A stretch of DNA of 64,000 bases, from the NCBI RefSeq assembly GCF_026340565.1, contig NZ_JAPEPB010000001.1:6050001-6114000 (forward strand). The letters are read 5' to 3'. This DNA is from Kitasatospora sp. NBC_01287. GTDB taxonomy: Bacteria; Actinomycetota; Actinomycetes; Streptomycetales; Streptomycetaceae. The stretch's first letter is position 1. The number at the start of each line of letters is the position of its first letter. The notes under the pieces are model-generated. The model was not told the origin of the DNA and searched no databases. It saw nothing but the letters and a program-made list of their open reading frames with translations. A program made the position numbers and the translations under genes. Shown piece by piece: positions 47,455 to 57,425 of this stretch.

Positions 47455-48393
47455 TTAGTTCGAGACCACCATGACGTCGTGGATCTTCTCCGCCTTCACG
47501 GCCGCGGCGGCGGGCGTGATGGCGAGGGACTGGGCACCGGCCGTCATGAAGGTGACGCTCACGAAGGTCGACTTGCTGGACCAGACGCAGACGGTCTGCC
47601 CGCCGGCGTCCGGGACACCGGCGATCTTGATGTCCATCACCCCGCACTTGAGCGTCGCGTCGTCCTTGTTGCTGCCGCCGGAGTAGGCGGTCAGCGGTGT
47701 GGTCCAGGTGGCGCCGCCGGCCGTGACCTCGGAGGAGTAGTCGGACATCGCCTTGGCGGGGTCGGTGAGCTTGCCGTAGTGGCCGGAGATCGAGAGGGTG
47801 TCGTTGCGGTTGGCGTCGTTGGCGTAGCCGGCCATCAGCGCGGTCATGTCGGTGCCGTAGCCGTTGGTCTTGGTCGGGTCGACCGGCTGGGTCTTGGAGG
47901 TCGTCTGCGTGTAGCCGTTGCCGGTGCCCAGCTGCATCAGCTGCGGGGTGGTGAGCTTGTAGCTGCCCGCCGCACTCGACCCGCCGCCCATCGCCTTGGA
48001 GAGGGCGAAGCCGCCGCCGCCCAGCACCGCGAGGGCGACCAGCACGCCGATCACCACACCGGCCTTGCCCTTCTTCGGCGGCGGTGCCTGCTGGCCCCAG
48101 GCCTGCTGCGGCGGCACCGGTAGCTGGCCCCAACCGGCCTGCGGCTGCGGCGGGTAGGGCTGCTGCGGGGGATAGGGCTGCTGGGGCGGGTACGGCTGCT
48201 GCGGCACGCCGTAACCCTGCTGCGGCGGATAGGTCGGCTGCCCGTACTGCGGCGCCGGCGGTTGCTGCGGGTAGCCGTACTGCGGGGGCTGCGGCTGCTG
48301 CTGTGGATACTGCGGCGGCTGGCCGTACGGCTGCTGCCCGTAAGGCTGCTGTCCGTAAGGCGGTTGGTCCTGCGGCTGCCCCTGGCCGTACAT
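47455..48393 (-). CDS. Membrane protein with Tyr/Gln/Pro-rich N-terminus (first of pair)
   Basis: 312 residues. Residues 1-110 are low-complexity repeats such as PYGQQPYGQ and [12 protein letters not shown], then KKGKAG and a helix ([20 protein letters not shown]). The outer domain has two cysteines ([13 protein letters not shown] and [12 protein letters not shown]), like its neighbour. The pairing of Cys-x-W/V with similar spacing suggests the two outer domains are homologous. The function is unknown. ATG 48393 follows a GGGAG-like sequence; it is divergent from valS. Confidence 0.82.
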   Translation of the reverse strand: MYGQGQPQDQPPYGQQPYGQQPYGQPPQYPQQQPQPPQYGYPQQPPAPQYGQPTYPPQQGYGVPQQPYPPQQPYPPQQPYPPQPQAGWGQLPVPPQQAWGQQAPPPKKGKAGVVIGVLVALAVLGGGGFALSKAMGGGSSAAGSYKLTTPQLMQLGTGNGYTQTTSKTQPVDPTKTNGYGTDMTALMAGYANDANRNDTLSISGHYGKLTDPAKAMSDYSSEVTAGGATWTTPLTAYSGGSNKDDATLKCGVMDIKIAGVPDAGGQTVCVWSSKSTFVSVTFMTAGAQSLAITPAAAAVKAEKIHDVMVVSN

Positions 48394-48534
48394 CCCGCCC
48401 ACGCTCCCCCGCCGCGATATCGCGCGGCACCGACCGAACCCCACCGGCCTCGCCGGGCCCGGTCGATCACCCGTCCGAGCATCGGGCACGCTACCGTACG
48501 CCATTAATGGGCAAGGGCACGACCTCTGGTTCCG

Positions 48535-48547
48535 TAAACTGTGTGTC
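48535..48547 (+). promoter_or_regulatory. Leaderless valS promoter
   Basis: TAAACT (48535-48540) lies 7 bases before GTG 48548. With no leader, T-box control of valS is excluded. Confidence 0.7.
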
Positions 48548-51187
48548 GTGACCGACATGACGAACCAGCGCCCCGCCGACCAGACGTCCGGGGACCACGC
48601 AGCAGCCCTCCCGACCACCTACGCCCCCGGCGAGGTAGAGGGCGAGCTGTACGAGCGCTGGGTGTCGCGCGGTTACTTCACCGCGGACGCCAAGAGCGAC
48701 AAGCCCGCGTACACCATCGTGATCCCCCCGCCGAACGTGACCGGTGCCCTGCACCTGGGGCACGCCTTCCAGCACACGCTGATGGACGCCCTGACCCGCC
48801 GCAAGCGGATGCAGGGCTACGAGGCGCTCTGGCTGCCCGGCATGGACCACGCCGGCATCGCCACCCAGAACCGGGTCGAGCAGCAGCTCGCCGCCTCCGG
48901 CCAGTCCCGCCACGACCTGGGCCGGGAGGCCTTCGTCGAGAAGGTCTGGGAGTGGAAGGAGAACTACGGCGGCCAGATCCTGGGTCAGATGCGCCGCCTG
49001 GGCGATGGCGTGGACTGGTCGCGCGAGCGGTTCACCATGGACGAGGGCCTGTCCCACGCCGTCCAGACCATCTTCAAGCGCCTCTTCGACGACGGCCTGA
49101 TCTACCGCGCCGAGCGCATCATCAACTGGTGCCCGCGCTGCCTGACCGCGCTCTCCGACATCGAGGTGGAGCACGAGGACAGCCCCGGCGAGCTGGTCTC
49201 GATCCGCTACGGCGACGGGGACGACTCGATCGTGGTCGCCACCACCCGGGCCGAGACCATGCTCGGCGACACCGCCGTCGCGGTGCACCCGGACGACGAG
49301 CGCTACCAGCACCTGATCGGCCGCACCATCGCGCTGCCGCTGACCGACCGCCGGATCCCGGTGGTCGCCGACACCCACGTGGACCCGGAGTTCGGCACCG
49401 GCGCCGTCAAGGTGACCCCGTCGCACGACCCCAACGACTTCGCCATCGGCCAGCGGCACGGCCTGCCCAACCTGACCGTGATGGACGAGCACGGCGCGAT
49501 CACCGTGCACGGCCCCTTCCTCGGCCTGGACCGCCTGGAGGCCCGCTCGGCCGTGGTCGGCGCGCTGCGCGAGCAGGGGCGGATCGTCGAGGAGAAGCGC
49601 CCCTACATGCACGCGGTGGGCCACTGCTCGCGCTGCCACACCATCGTCGAGCCGCGCCTGTCGCTGCAGTGGTGGGTCAAGGTCGAGCCGCTGGCCAAGG
49701 CGGCCGGCGACGCGGTGCGCGACGGCCGAACCCGGATCCACCCCAAGGAGATGGAGGGCCGCTACTTCGCCTGGGTCGACAACATGCACGACTGGTGCAT
49801 CTCGCGGCAGCTCTGGTGGGGCCACCGGATCCCGGTCTGGTACGGCCCCGACGGCGAGGTGGTCTGCGTCGGACCGGACGAGCAGCCGCCGACCGGCGAG
49901 GGTTGGAGTCAGGACCACGACGTGCTGGACACCTGGTTCTCCAGCGGTCTGTGGCCCTTCTCAACCCTGGGCTGGCCCGAGCAGACCCCGGACCTGGCGA
50001 AGTTCTACTCCACCGACGTCCTGCTCACCGGCCACGACATCATCTTCTTCTGGGTCGCCCGGATGATGATGTTCAGCCTCTACGCGATGGACGGCCAGGC
50101 GCCGTTCCACACCGTGGCGCTCACCGGCCTGGTCCGTGACCAGTTCGGCAAGAAGATGTCCAAGTCCAACCCGAACGCGGTCGACCCGATCGACTGGATG
50201 GACGAGTTCGGCGCCGACGCGGTCCGTTTCACCCTGGCCAGCGGCGCCAACCCCGGTGCGGACGTGCCGATCGGCGAGGAGTGGGTCAAGGCCTCGGGCA
50301 AGTTCTGCAACAAGATCTGGAACGCCACCCGGTTCGCCCTGATGAACGGCGCCACCGTCGAGGGCCCGCTGCCGGCGCCCGAGGTGATGACCGCGGTCGA
50401 CCGCTGGATCCTGTCCCGGCTGAACGCCACCGTCGCCGAGGTCGACGCGCTCTACGACGACTACCAGTTCGCCAAGACCGCCGACGCGCTCTACCACTTC
50501 GCCTGGGACGAGGTCTTCGACTGGTACGTCGAGCTCTCCAAGACCACCCTGGCCAAGGGCGGCCCGCAGGCCGACGCCGCCCGCCGGGTGCTCGGCGAGG
50601 TGCTGGACGTGACGTTGCGGCTGCTGCACCCGATCGTCCCGTTCGTCACCGACACCCTGTGGACCACGCTGACCGGCGCCGAGTCGCTGGTGATCGCCGA
50701 CTGGCCGGCGGACAGCGGCTACCGCGACGCGGCGGCCGAGGCGGAGATCGCCACCCTGCAGCAGGTGGTCACCGAGGTCCGCCGGTTCCGCTCGGACCAG
50801 GACCTCAAGCCGACCCAGAAGGTCCCGGCCGCCCTGGAGCTGGCCGGTACCGCGCTGGTGGCGCACGAGGACGCGATCCGCTCGCTGCTGCGCCTCACGC
50901 GGCCCGAGGCCGGCTTCGCGCCCACCGCCTCGCTCCCGGTGGCCGGCGCCACCGTGGCGCTCGACCTCTCCGGCACGATCGACGTGGCCGCCGAGCGCAA
51001 GCGCCTGGCGAAGGACCTCGCGGCCGCCGAGAAGGAGAAGGCGCAGACCGCGGGCAAGCTCGGCAACGAGGCCTTCCTGGCCAAGGCCCCGGAGGACGTG
51101 GTGGTGAAGATCCGGGGCCGCCAGCAGGCGGCCGAGGCCGACATCGCCCGGATCACCGCGCAGCTGGCGGCCCTGCCGCAGAGCTGA
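48548..51187 (+). CDS. valS: Valyl-tRNA synthetase
   Basis: 879-residue class I aminoacyl-tRNA synthetase. It has the HIGH-type motif GALHLGHAF (about residues 70-78), the KMSKS motif [10 protein letters not shown], the editing domain with [19 protein letters not shown], and the C-terminal coiled-coil tail of ValRS ([22 protein letters not shown]...). The zinc-binding pair INWCPRC and GHCSRCHT are present. The leaderless GTG 48548 has TAAACT 7 bases before. It charges tRNA-Val. A 22-bp terminator with T-run follows, so it is monocistronic. Confidence 0.97.
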   Translation: MTDMTNQRPADQTSGDHAAALPTTYAPGEVEGELYERWVSRGYFTADAKSDKPAYTIVIPPPNVTGALHLGHAFQHTLMDALTRRKRMQGYEALWLPGMDHAGIATQNRVEQQLAASGQSRHDLGREAFVEKVWEWKENYGGQILGQMRRLGDGVDWSRERFTMDEGLSHAVQTIFKRLFDDGLIYRAERIINWCPRCLTALSDIEVEHEDSPGELVSIRYGDGDDSIVVATTRAETMLGDTAVAVHPDDERYQHLIGRTIALPLTDRRIPVVADTHVDPEFGTGAVKVTPSHDPNDFAIGQRHGLPNLTVMDEHGAITVHGPFLGLDRLEARSAVVGALREQGRIVEEKRPYMHAVGHCSRCHTIVEPRLSLQWWVKVEPLAKAAGDAVRDGRTRIHPKEMEGRYFAWVDNMHDWCISRQLWWGHRIPVWYGPDGEVVCVGPDEQPPTGEGWSQDHDVLDTWFSSGLWPFSTLGWPEQTPDLAKFYSTDVLLTGHDIIFFWVARMMMFSLYAMDGQAPFHTVALTGLVRDQFGKKMSKSNPNAVDPIDWMDEFGADAVRFTLASGANPGADVPIGEEWVKASGKFCNKIWNATRFALMNGATVEGPLPAPEVMTAVDRWILSRLNATVAEVDALYDDYQFAKTADALYHFAWDEVFDWYVELSKTTLAKGGPQADAARRVLGEVLDVTLRLLHPIVPFVTDTLWTTLTGAESLVIADWPADSGYRDAAAEAEIATLQQVVTEVRRFRSDQDLKPTQKVPAALELAGTALVAHEDAIRSLLRLTRPEAGFAPTASLPVAGATVALDLSGTIDVAAERKRLAKDLAAAEKEKAQTAGKLGNEAFLAKAPEDVVVKIRGRQQAAEADIARITAQLAALPQS

Positions 51188-51205
51188 CGCACCGTCACGT
51201 GACTG

Positions 51206-51256
51206 ACGCCGATCGGCCGCACCCCTGCCTCAGGGGTGCGGCCGATCGGCGTTTTG
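51206..51256 (+). terminator. valS intrinsic terminator
   Basis: 22-bp perfect stem (51206-51227 and 51231-51252) with a three-base loop and the T-rich tail GTTTTGGTTT, a classical intrinsic terminator. Confidence 0.95.
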
Positions 51257-51416
51257 GTTTGGAAACACCCGGGGAATTTCCGATTTCTTGAATCCGTGAC
51301 CGGCTTTTTCCGTTCTTTCGCCAGTTCCTGCGGCCAGGTCCGGTGACCTGCGAAGGTGCGCCGTATACCGTGTGCTGCAGTTCCGAGTACGGGCACTCGT
51401 GAAAGGAAGGCAGGGC

Positions 51417-51923
51417 ATGGTGGCAGCGCACAAGTTGGCCGGCGAACTTCCTGCACAGCGGGTCGAGGAGGCAAAAGGGCGGGCCGCGACCCTGCTGCTC
51501 GCGTTCCGGCACGGCAATCAGGTCGCCTTCGACGCGGCCCTGGACCGCCTGCTGGCCGAGGCGGCCGAACGCGAAGTGGTCTCCCTGCTGGCCTGGATCG
51601 CGGCGGAGGCGGTGCGCAAGGCCTACGCGCCCGCGGTCGGCGACAAGGTGCTGCGCGCGCTGGCCCGGCGGGCTCCGAAGGGCGACATCGGGGTGCTGGT
51701 CGACGAGGAGTCGGCGGACGCGGCCCGGCTGATCGAGGCGGTCCGCGGCGGTCAGGTGGCCGCCGTGCGCCAACTGGTGGCGGCCACCCCGGACACCACC
51801 TTCCTGCTCGGCGGCCTGCTCCAGGCAGTGGCGATGATGCTGCCGCTGCTCGCCGAGGACGAGATCGACGAGGTGGTGGCCGAGCTGCGGCTGCGGCAGA
51901 GCCCGGTGCCGGCCACGGCGTAG
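51417..51923 (+). CDS. Conserved helical protein of unknown function
   Basis: 168-residue, all-helical Ala/Leu/Glu-rich protein (VEEAKGRAATLLLAFRHGNQVAFDAALDRLLAEAAEREVVSLL). No signal peptide or membrane helix; no catalytic motif recognised. ATG 51417 has AGGAAGG about 6 bases upstream. It lies between valS and folC in the position of a conserved small streptomycete gene. Function is not assigned. Confidence 0.72.
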   Translation: MVAAHKLAGELPAQRVEEAKGRAATLLLAFRHGNQVAFDAALDRLLAEAAEREVVSLLAWIAAEAVRKAYAPAVGDKVLRALARRAPKGDIGVLVDEESADAARLIEAVRGGQVAAVRQLVAATPDTTFLLGGLLQAVAMMLPLLAEDEIDEVVAELRLRQSPVPATA

Positions 51924-51980
51924 CGCGCGGCGCGCGGCGGGCCGTGCCGCCCCCGGGCGGGAAGCGGGCGGGCACGCTCG

Positions 51981-51992
51981 TAGACTGGCCGG
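51981..51992 (+). promoter_or_regulatory. Leaderless folC promoter
   Basis: TAGACT (51981-51986) ends 6 bases before GTG 51993; no ribosome binding site is present. Confidence 0.68.
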
Positions 51993-53393
51993 GTGAGCAG
52001 CAGCGCCGGGCCGAACCCGTACACCATCCGTCCCGCCAGTGCGGACGAAACCGACCAACCGGCCGGCCTTCGCGAGATCGAGGCCGAGCTGGCCAAGCGC
52101 TGGCCGGAGAACAAGATCGAGCCCTCGCTCGATCGGATCAACGCGCTGATGGACATCCTCGGGGAGCCGCAGCGCGCCTATCCCTCGATCCACATCACCG
52201 GCACCAACGGCAAGACGTCCACGGCTCGGATGGTCGAGCAGCTGCTGAACACCTTCGAGCTGCGCACCGGCCGGTACACCAGCCCGCACGTGGAGTCGGT
52301 GACCGAGCGGATCAGCCTGGACGGGCAGCCGATCAGCGCCGAGAAGTTCGTCGAGACCTACCAGGACATCGAGCCGTACGTCCTGATGGTCGACGAGGCC
52401 CAGCCCGTTCCGCTCTCCTTCTTCGAGGTGCTCACCGGCATGGCCTACGCGGCCTTCGCCGACGCCCCGGTGGACGTCGCCGTGGTCGAGGTCGGCATGG
52501 GCGGCAGCTGGGACGCCACCAACGTGATCGACGCGGCGGTCTCCGTGATCACCCCGGTCTCGCTGGACCACACCGACCGCCTCGGCAGCACCACCGGCGA
52601 GATCGCCACCGAGAAGGCCGGCATCATCAAGCAGGGCGCGCTCGCGGTGGTCTCCCAGCAGCCGCTGGACGCGGCCCAGGCGATCCTGGAGCGCGCGGTA
52701 CAGGTCGAGGCGACGGTGGCGCGCGAGGGCCTGGAGTTCGGAGTGCTCAGCCGGGAGATCGCGGTCGGCGGGCAGCTGCTGACGCTGCGCGGGCTGGGCG
52801 GCGGCGAGTACACCGACGTCTTCATCCCGCTGCACGGCGAGCACCAGGCGCACAACGCCTCGATGGCGCTGGCCGCGGTGGAGGCCTTCTTCGGCATCGG
52901 CGCGGCCCGGGAGGGCCGGCTGGACCTGGACAAGGTGCGCCAGGCGTTCTCCGGGGTCAGCTCGCCCGGGCGCCTGGAGGTGGTCCGGCGCAGCCCCACC
53001 ATCCTGCTGGACGCCGCGCACAACCCGGCCGGCGCCCGGGTCACGGCCGCCGCGGTGGGTGAGGCCTTCGACTTCAACAAGCTGGTCGGGGTGATCGCCA
53101 CCAGCGGCGACAAGGACGTCATCGGCCTGCTGGAGGCCTTCGAGCCGATCCTGGCCGAGGTGGTGATCACCCAGAACTCCACCCATCGGGCGATGCCGGT
53201 CGACGCGCTCGCCGCCCAGGCGGTGGAGGTCTTCGGCGAGGACCGGGTGCAGATCGAGCCGCGGTTGGACGACGCGATCGAGGCCGCCGTCACCCTCGCC
53301 GAGGAGGAGGGTGACCTCACCGGTACCGGAGTCCTGATCACCGGTTCGGTGATCACCGTGGGCGAGGCCCGCCTGCTGCTCGGGAGGAAGTGA
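51993..53393 (+). CDS. folC: Folylpolyglutamate synthase/dihydrofolate synthase
   Basis: 466-residue Mur-ligase-family enzyme adding glutamate to (dihydro)folates. ATP site IHITGTNGKTSTARMVEQLL (about residues 68-87), VEVGMGGSWDATNVI, and the C-terminal LLDAAHNPAGA with the glutamate-binding region. The N-terminal ~25 residues precede the family core. The start is GTG 51993 by leaderless promoter spacing. The gene is followed one base later by the DUF4233 gene, so they are co-transcribed. Confidence 0.96.
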   Translation: MSSSAGPNPYTIRPASADETDQPAGLREIEAELAKRWPENKIEPSLDRINALMDILGEPQRAYPSIHITGTNGKTSTARMVEQLLNTFELRTGRYTSPHVESVTERISLDGQPISAEKFVETYQDIEPYVLMVDEAQPVPLSFFEVLTGMAYAAFADAPVDVAVVEVGMGGSWDATNVIDAAVSVITPVSLDHTDRLGSTTGEIATEKAGIIKQGALAVVSQQPLDAAQAILERAVQVEATVAREGLEFGVLSREIAVGGQLLTLRGLGGGEYTDVFIPLHGEHQAHNASMALAAVEAFFGIGAAREGRLDLDKVRQAFSGVSSPGRLEVVRRSPTILLDAAHNPAGARVTAAAVGEAFDFNKLVGVIATSGDKDVIGLLEAFEPILAEVVITQNSTHRAMPVDALAAQAVEVFGEDRVQIEPRLDDAIEAAVTLAEEEGDLTGTGVLITGSVITVGEARLLLGRK

Positions 53394-53394
53394 C

Positions 53395-53736
53395 GTGCGT
53401 ACCCTCTGCTCCTCCACGCTGATCGGCGAGGTCTTCGTGGTGCTCTTCGCGGCCTGTGTCGCGATGCGGATGACCGATGTCTCCAGCACCGTCATCTGGT
53501 CGGTGAGCGGGGTGGCGATGCTGCTCTGCGTACTGCTCTGCGGGGTGATCACCCGGCCGGGCGCGGTGGCCGTCGGCTGGGCGCTCCAGCTGGCGCTGAT
53601 CGCCGCCGGACTGCTGCTGCCGACGATGTACGGGCTCGGCCTGATCTTCGCCGGCCTCTGGTGGTGCTCGGTGCACTACGGCCGCAAGATCGACGTCATC
53701 AAGGCGGAGCGGGAGGCCCGGGCAGCGGCTGCCTGA
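53395..53736 (+). CDS. DUF4233 membrane protein
   Basis: 113-residue protein with about four hydrophobic helices (LIGEVFVVLFAACVAMRMTD, VIWSVSGVAMLLCVLLCG, AVGWALQLALIAAGLLLP and GLIFAGLWWCSVHYGRKID). It matches DUF4233, a family always found after folC in actinobacteria; function unknown. GTG 53395 is one base after the folC stop and has GGGAGGAAG upstream. The following gene is ndk. Confidence 0.88.
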   Translation: MRTLCSSTLIGEVFVVLFAACVAMRMTDVSSTVIWSVSGVAMLLCVLLCGVITRPGAVAVGWALQLALIAAGLLLPTMYGLGLIFAGLWWCSVHYGRKIDVIKAEREARAAAA

Positions 53737-53827
53737 GCCGTTGCTCACGCAAGGTAATCTCTCCAGTGGCGTACACCATTTTTGCCGATTTCCGCGCCGC
53801 CCCCTCCCATACCACTGGAGCCGCACC

Positions 53828-54241
53828 GTGACCCAGCGCACTCTCGTCCTGCTCAAGCCCGACGCCGTCCGCCGCGGCCTGGCCGGCGAGATCATCAGCC
53901 GGATCGAGCGCAAGGCCGGCTGGCAGCTGGCCGCCGTCGAGCTGCGCACCTTCGACCGCCCGACGCTGGAGCAGCACTACGCGGAGCACGTCGGCCGGCC
54001 GTTCTACGAGCCGCTGCTGGAGTTCATGACCTCCGGTCCCTCGATCGCGCTGATCGTCACGGGCGAGAACGTGGTCCCCGGCATCCGCGCGCTGGCCGGC
54101 GCCACCGACCCGCTGCAGGCGGGGGCCGGGACGATCCGCGGCGACTACGCGACGATCACCCGCGAGAACCTGATCCACGCCTCGGACTCGGAGACCTCGG
54201 CCGAGCGCGAGATCAAGATCTTCTTTCCCGACCACGCCTGA
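53828..54241 (+). CDS. ndk: Nucleoside diphosphate kinase
   Basis: 137-residue enzyme transferring phosphate from NTPs to NDPs. Phospho-histidine H117 is in NLIHASDS, with RTLVLLKPDAVRRGLAGEIISRIERKAG at the N-terminus and REIKIFFPDHA at the C-terminus. GTG 53828 is preceded by ACTGGAG. Length is normal. It is separated from the DUF4233 gene by 91 bases that may contain its own promoter, and followed by a hairpin. Confidence 0.96.
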   Translation: MTQRTLVLLKPDAVRRGLAGEIISRIERKAGWQLAAVELRTFDRPTLEQHYAEHVGRPFYEPLLEFMTSGPSIALIVTGENVVPGIRALAGATDPLQAGAGTIRGDYATITRENLIHASDSETSAEREIKIFFPDHA

Positions 54242-54287
54242 CACCCGGTCGCGTCCGCGTCCGGGCCTGACGTCCGGTCAGGATTCG

Positions 54288-54331
54288 CCACGGTTGGCCG
54301 AGCGGTAGCGGGCGGGCTCAGCCAACCGTGG
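54288..54331 (+). terminator. ndk terminator
   Basis: 11-bp perfect arms (54288-54298 and 54321-54331) with a 22-base loop, 46 bases after the ndk stop. Confidence 0.6.
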
Positions 54332-54576
54332 GAATCTGATCGTCAAATATGGAACTGGCATCTCCGACACGGCGTCCCAATGCCGGGAGAACCGATCCTT
54401 CGACGCAGAATGGACGCCATGCCCACCCCGCCGACCAGCTCGCCGGGCGTGGATACGATGGTGGCATCTTGCGGACCCGAGTGGTCCGCCGCGCTCTCAG
54501 CGCGCCGCAGCGCGGCCTCATGTGAGGCCCGAATCCCTGCCCATGACGTCCAGTTCGGGAAGGCGTTCCACACCCC
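54332..54576. other. Upstream region of the mre cluster
   Basis: 245 bases between the ndk terminator and mreB, presumably holding the mre promoter. It is locally less GC-rich around 54335-54365. No operator or gene was recognised. Confidence 0.6.
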
Positions 54577-55614
54577 ATGGCCAAAAACCTGTCGTTCATC
54601 GGCCGTGACCTGGCGATCGACCTCGGCACTGCCAACACGCTGGTGTACGTCAGGGGCAAGGGCATCGTCCTGAACGAGCCGTCGGTCGTGGCGGTCAACA
54701 CCAACACCGGGACCATCCTGGCGGTCGGCTCCGAGGCGAAGAAGATGATCGGGCGCACGCCCGGCAACATCATCGCCATCCGCCCGCTCAAGGACGGGGT
54801 GATCGCCGACTTCGAGATCACCCAGCGGATGCTGCGCTACTTCATCCAGAAGATCCACCGCCGCCGCTACCTGGTCCGCCCGCGGGTCGTGGTCTGCGTG
54901 CCGAGCGGGATCACCGGGGTCGAGCGGCGGGCCGTGGTCGAGGCCAGCCACCTGGCCGGCGCCCGACAGGTGCACATCATCGAGGAGCCGATGGCCGCCG
55001 CGATCGGCGCCGGGCTCCCCGTGCACGAGCCCACCGGCAACATGGTGGTCGACATCGGCGGCGGCACCACCGAGGTCGCGGTCATCTCGCTGGGCGGCAT
55101 CGTCACCGCGCAGTCCATCCGGGTGGCCGGCGACGAGCTGGACAACGCGATCGTCCAGCACATCAAGAAGGAGTACTCGCTGCTGCTCGGCGAGCGCAGT
55201 GCCGAGCAGATCAAGATGAGCATCGGCTCGGCCCACGGCTCGGAGAACGAGAAGGACGAGCACGCCGAGATCCGCGGCCGGGACCTGGTCAGCGGCCTGC
55301 CCAAGACCGTGGTGATCTCCGCCGCCGAGGTCCGCGAGGCGATCGACGAGCCGGTCAACTCGATCATCGACGCCGTCAAGACCACCCTGGACCAGTGCCC
55401 GCCGGAGCTGGCGGGCGACGTGATGGACCGCGGCGTGGTGCTCACCGGCGGCGGCGCGCTGCTGCGCGGACTGGACGAGCGGCTGCGCCGCGAGACCGGC
55501 ATGCCGATCCACATCGCGGAGAACCCGCTGGACTCGGTCGCCCTCGGTTCCGGACGCTGCGTCGAGGAGTTCGAGGACCTGCAGCAGGTACTGGACGCGC
55601 AGCCGCGTCGTTAG
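54577..55614 (+). CDS. mreB: Rod-shape determining protein MreB
   Basis: 345-residue actin-like ATPase. [28 protein letters not shown] (phosphate 1), [18 protein letters not shown] (phosphate 2), and [18 protein letters not shown] (adenosine loop) are the actin-fold motifs. In Streptomyces MreB organises wall synthesis in spores and aerial hyphae instead of rod elongation. ATG 54577 starts the family N-terminus ([12 protein letters not shown]). It is the first gene of mreBCD-PBP2-rodA, with mreC close behind. Confidence 0.97.
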   Translation: MAKNLSFIGRDLAIDLGTANTLVYVRGKGIVLNEPSVVAVNTNTGTILAVGSEAKKMIGRTPGNIIAIRPLKDGVIADFEITQRMLRYFIQKIHRRRYLVRPRVVVCVPSGITGVERRAVVEASHLAGARQVHIIEEPMAAAIGAGLPVHEPTGNMVVDIGGGTTEVAVISLGGIVTAQSIRVAGDELDNAIVQHIKKEYSLLLGERSAEQIKMSIGSAHGSENEKDEHAEIRGRDLVSGLPKTVVISAAEVREAIDEPVNSIIDAVKTTLDQCPPELAGDVMDRGVVLTGGGALLRGLDERLRRETGMPIHIAENPLDSVALGSGRCVEEFEDLQQVLDAQPRR

Positions 55615-55673
55615 AGCCTGTGTCCGACCCTGCGCCAAGACCCGACACCTCCAGAAGGGGCAGCCCCGCCGCC

Positions 55674-56696
55674 GTGAGGGACACACGAGAGAGCCGACTG
55701 CTGCTCATCCTGCTGGTGGCCGTCGCGTTCGCCCTGATCACCGTGGATATCAAGGGGGGCGCGAGCTCCCCGCTGAACGGTGCCCGCCGGACCGCGGCCG
55801 ATGTGTTCGGCCCGGTCGAGCGCGGGGCCGCGGGCGCCGTCGACCCGATAGCCCGCACGGTTCGGGCGATCCGCGACTCCGGCACCGAGCAGCAGCGGCT
55901 GGACCAGATCGGTGCGGAGAACACCGCGCTGCGCCAGAAGCTGGCCTCCTCCGACGCCGCCACCGGACGCACCAAGCAACTGGACGACCTGCTGCGCACC
56001 GCCGGGACCGGCGGCTACACGATCAAGGCCGCGCAGGTGATCGCCATCGGCGCGGCCCAGGGCTTCTCCTGGACCATCACCATCGACGCCGGCAGCGACG
56101 ACGGCCTGCAGCGGGACATGACCGTGATCAACGGCGCCGGTCTGGTCGGCCGGGTCACCACCGTCGCCCCGACCACCGCCACCGTCCTGCTCGCCACCGA
56201 CCCGGGCTTCACCGCCGGCACCCGGATGGAGGGCAGCGGCGAGATCGGCTTCGCCGCCGGGCAGGGCCAGGGGCCGCTGAAGGTGCAGCTGCTCAACGGC
56301 AAGGCGCAGGTCAAGCCGGGGGACCGGCTGGTGACCTTCGGCTCGCAGAGCGGGCGCCCGTTCGTCCCCGGCGTGCCGGTCGGCTCGGTCACCGAGGTGG
56401 AGGCCACGCCCGGCGAGCTGACCAAGACGGTGCTGGTCCAGCCGTTCGTCTCGTTCACCAGCCTCGATCTGGTCGGGGTGGTCGTGGTGCCGCCGCGCAC
56501 CGACCCCAGGGATTCGGTGCTGCCGCCGGTGCCGAGCCCGAGCCCCACGCCGGCGCCCGCCCAGGCCGCCGCCGCGCAGGCCGTGCAGCCCTCGGGCGCG
56601 CCGGGCACGCAGCCCGCCGCCCAGCCCACCGGTGCCCAGCCCGCCGGTGTGCCGGGGCAGCCCGCCCAGCCCGCCGACTCGCCCACAGGGAACTGA
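55674..56696 (+). CDS. mreC: Cell shape protein MreC
   Basis: 340-residue bitopic membrane protein. One N-terminal helix (SRLLLILLVAVAFALITVD), a coiled coil (EQQRLDQIGAENTALRQKL), then the beta-rich extracytoplasmic MreC domain (VIAIGAAQGFSWTITIDAGSDDGLQRDMTVINGAGLVGRV). The last ~60 residues are Pro/Ala/Gln repeats. GTG 55674 opens the family start (VRDTRESRL); GTG 55620 in the same frame, 6 bases after mreB, is an alternative. The stop is 4 bases before mreD. Confidence 0.94.
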   Translation: MRDTRESRLLLILLVAVAFALITVDIKGGASSPLNGARRTAADVFGPVERGAAGAVDPIARTVRAIRDSGTEQQRLDQIGAENTALRQKLASSDAATGRTKQLDDLLRTAGTGGYTIKAAQVIAIGAAQGFSWTITIDAGSDDGLQRDMTVINGAGLVGRVTTVAPTTATVLLATDPGFTAGTRMEGSGEIGFAAGQGQGPLKVQLLNGKAQVKPGDRLVTFGSQSGRPFVPGVPVGSVTEVEATPGELTKTVLVQPFVSFTSLDLVGVVVVPPRTDPRDSVLPPVPSPSPTPAPAQAAAAQAVQPSGAPGTQPAAQPTGAQPAGVPGQPAQPADSPTGN

Positions 56697-56700
56697 TCCG

Positions 56701-57309
56701 ATGGCCGTCAAGCGCGTACTGCTCTCCGCCCTGCTGATCCTGCTCGCCCTCGTGGTCCAGGTCAGCGTGCTGGGCCGGCTCCAGCTGCCCGGGGCCACCC
56801 CGGACCTGCTGCTGCTGGTGGTGGTCGCGCTGGGCCTGGTCTTCGGCCCCGCCGGCGGCTGCCTGACCGGCTTCGCCGCCGGGCTGCTGGCCGACCTCGC
56901 CCCGCCCTCCGACCACGCGATCGGCCGCTACGCGCTGGTGCTCTGCCTGATGGGCTACGCCGCGGGCCTGCTGCGCGCCGAGCCGGGCCGCCAGCGCTCG
57001 GTGCTCGCCCCGCTGCTGGTGGTGGCGGGCGCGGCGGTGCTCTCCACCGTGCTGTACGCGGGGGTCGGCGCGCTGGTCGGCGACACCGCGGCCCGGCATG
57101 TCGGGCTGCCCTCGCTGGCCGGCACCGCGCTCCTCTACGACCTGCTGCTGGCCCCGTTCGTGGTCCCCGCGGTGATGGCGCTGGCCCGCCGGGTCGACCC
57201 GTCCGCGAACGGTGAGGTGACCGGCTCCGGCCTGGGCACCATCGCGCGCTACCGCACCACCCGGGAGCCGTCCGCCACGCCGCCCGGCCGCAAGTTCCGC
57301 GGCGTGTAG
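56701..57309 (+). CDS. mreD: Cell shape protein MreD
   Basis: 202-residue polytopic membrane protein with about five helices (RVLLSALLILLALVVQVSVLG, LLLLVVVALGLVFGPAGG...). Weakly conserved, as MreD usually is, but the position between mreC and PBP2 and the pattern PGATPDLLLLVVVALG are diagnostic. ATG 56701 follows mreC by 4 bases (ACTGATCCG). The C-terminal ~35 residues are polar. A 15-bp repeat lies in the 116-base gap to the PBP2 gene. Confidence 0.92.
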   Translation: MAVKRVLLSALLILLALVVQVSVLGRLQLPGATPDLLLLVVVALGLVFGPAGGCLTGFAAGLLADLAPPSDHAIGRYALVLCLMGYAAGLLRAEPGRQRSVLAPLLVVAGAAVLSTVLYAGVGALVGDTAARHVGLPSLAGTALLYDLLLAPFVVPAVMALARRVDPSANGEVTGSGLGTIARYRTTREPSATPPGRKFRGV

Positions 57310-57347
57310 CCGTGACGCCGTTCCGACGCCGTGCCGCACCTGGCGTC

Positions 57348-57390
57348 GTGAAGTCCGACCCTGTGAAGTCCGACGCTGTGAAGTCCTGAC
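57348..57390. repeat. 15-bp tandem repeat GTGAAGTCCGACNCT
   Basis: Two full copies (57348-57362 and 57363-57377) and a partial third in the gap between mreD and the PBP2 gene. No hairpin or start signal is associated with it. Confidence 0.75.
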
Positions 57391-57425
57391 TGTTCTGATC
57401 GCCTTGCCGGAGGGGAGTTCTTGAG

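Noticed and set aside
47240-48390. Repeat array in the YGQP coding regions as a DNA element
   Set aside because: The repetition follows the protein low-complexity sequence, in frame, and is explained by coding for Tyr/Gly/Gln/Pro tails.
48400-48547. T-box leader for valS
   Set aside because: The -10 box is 7 bases from the GTG, leaving no room for a leader RNA; no T-box sequence was seen.
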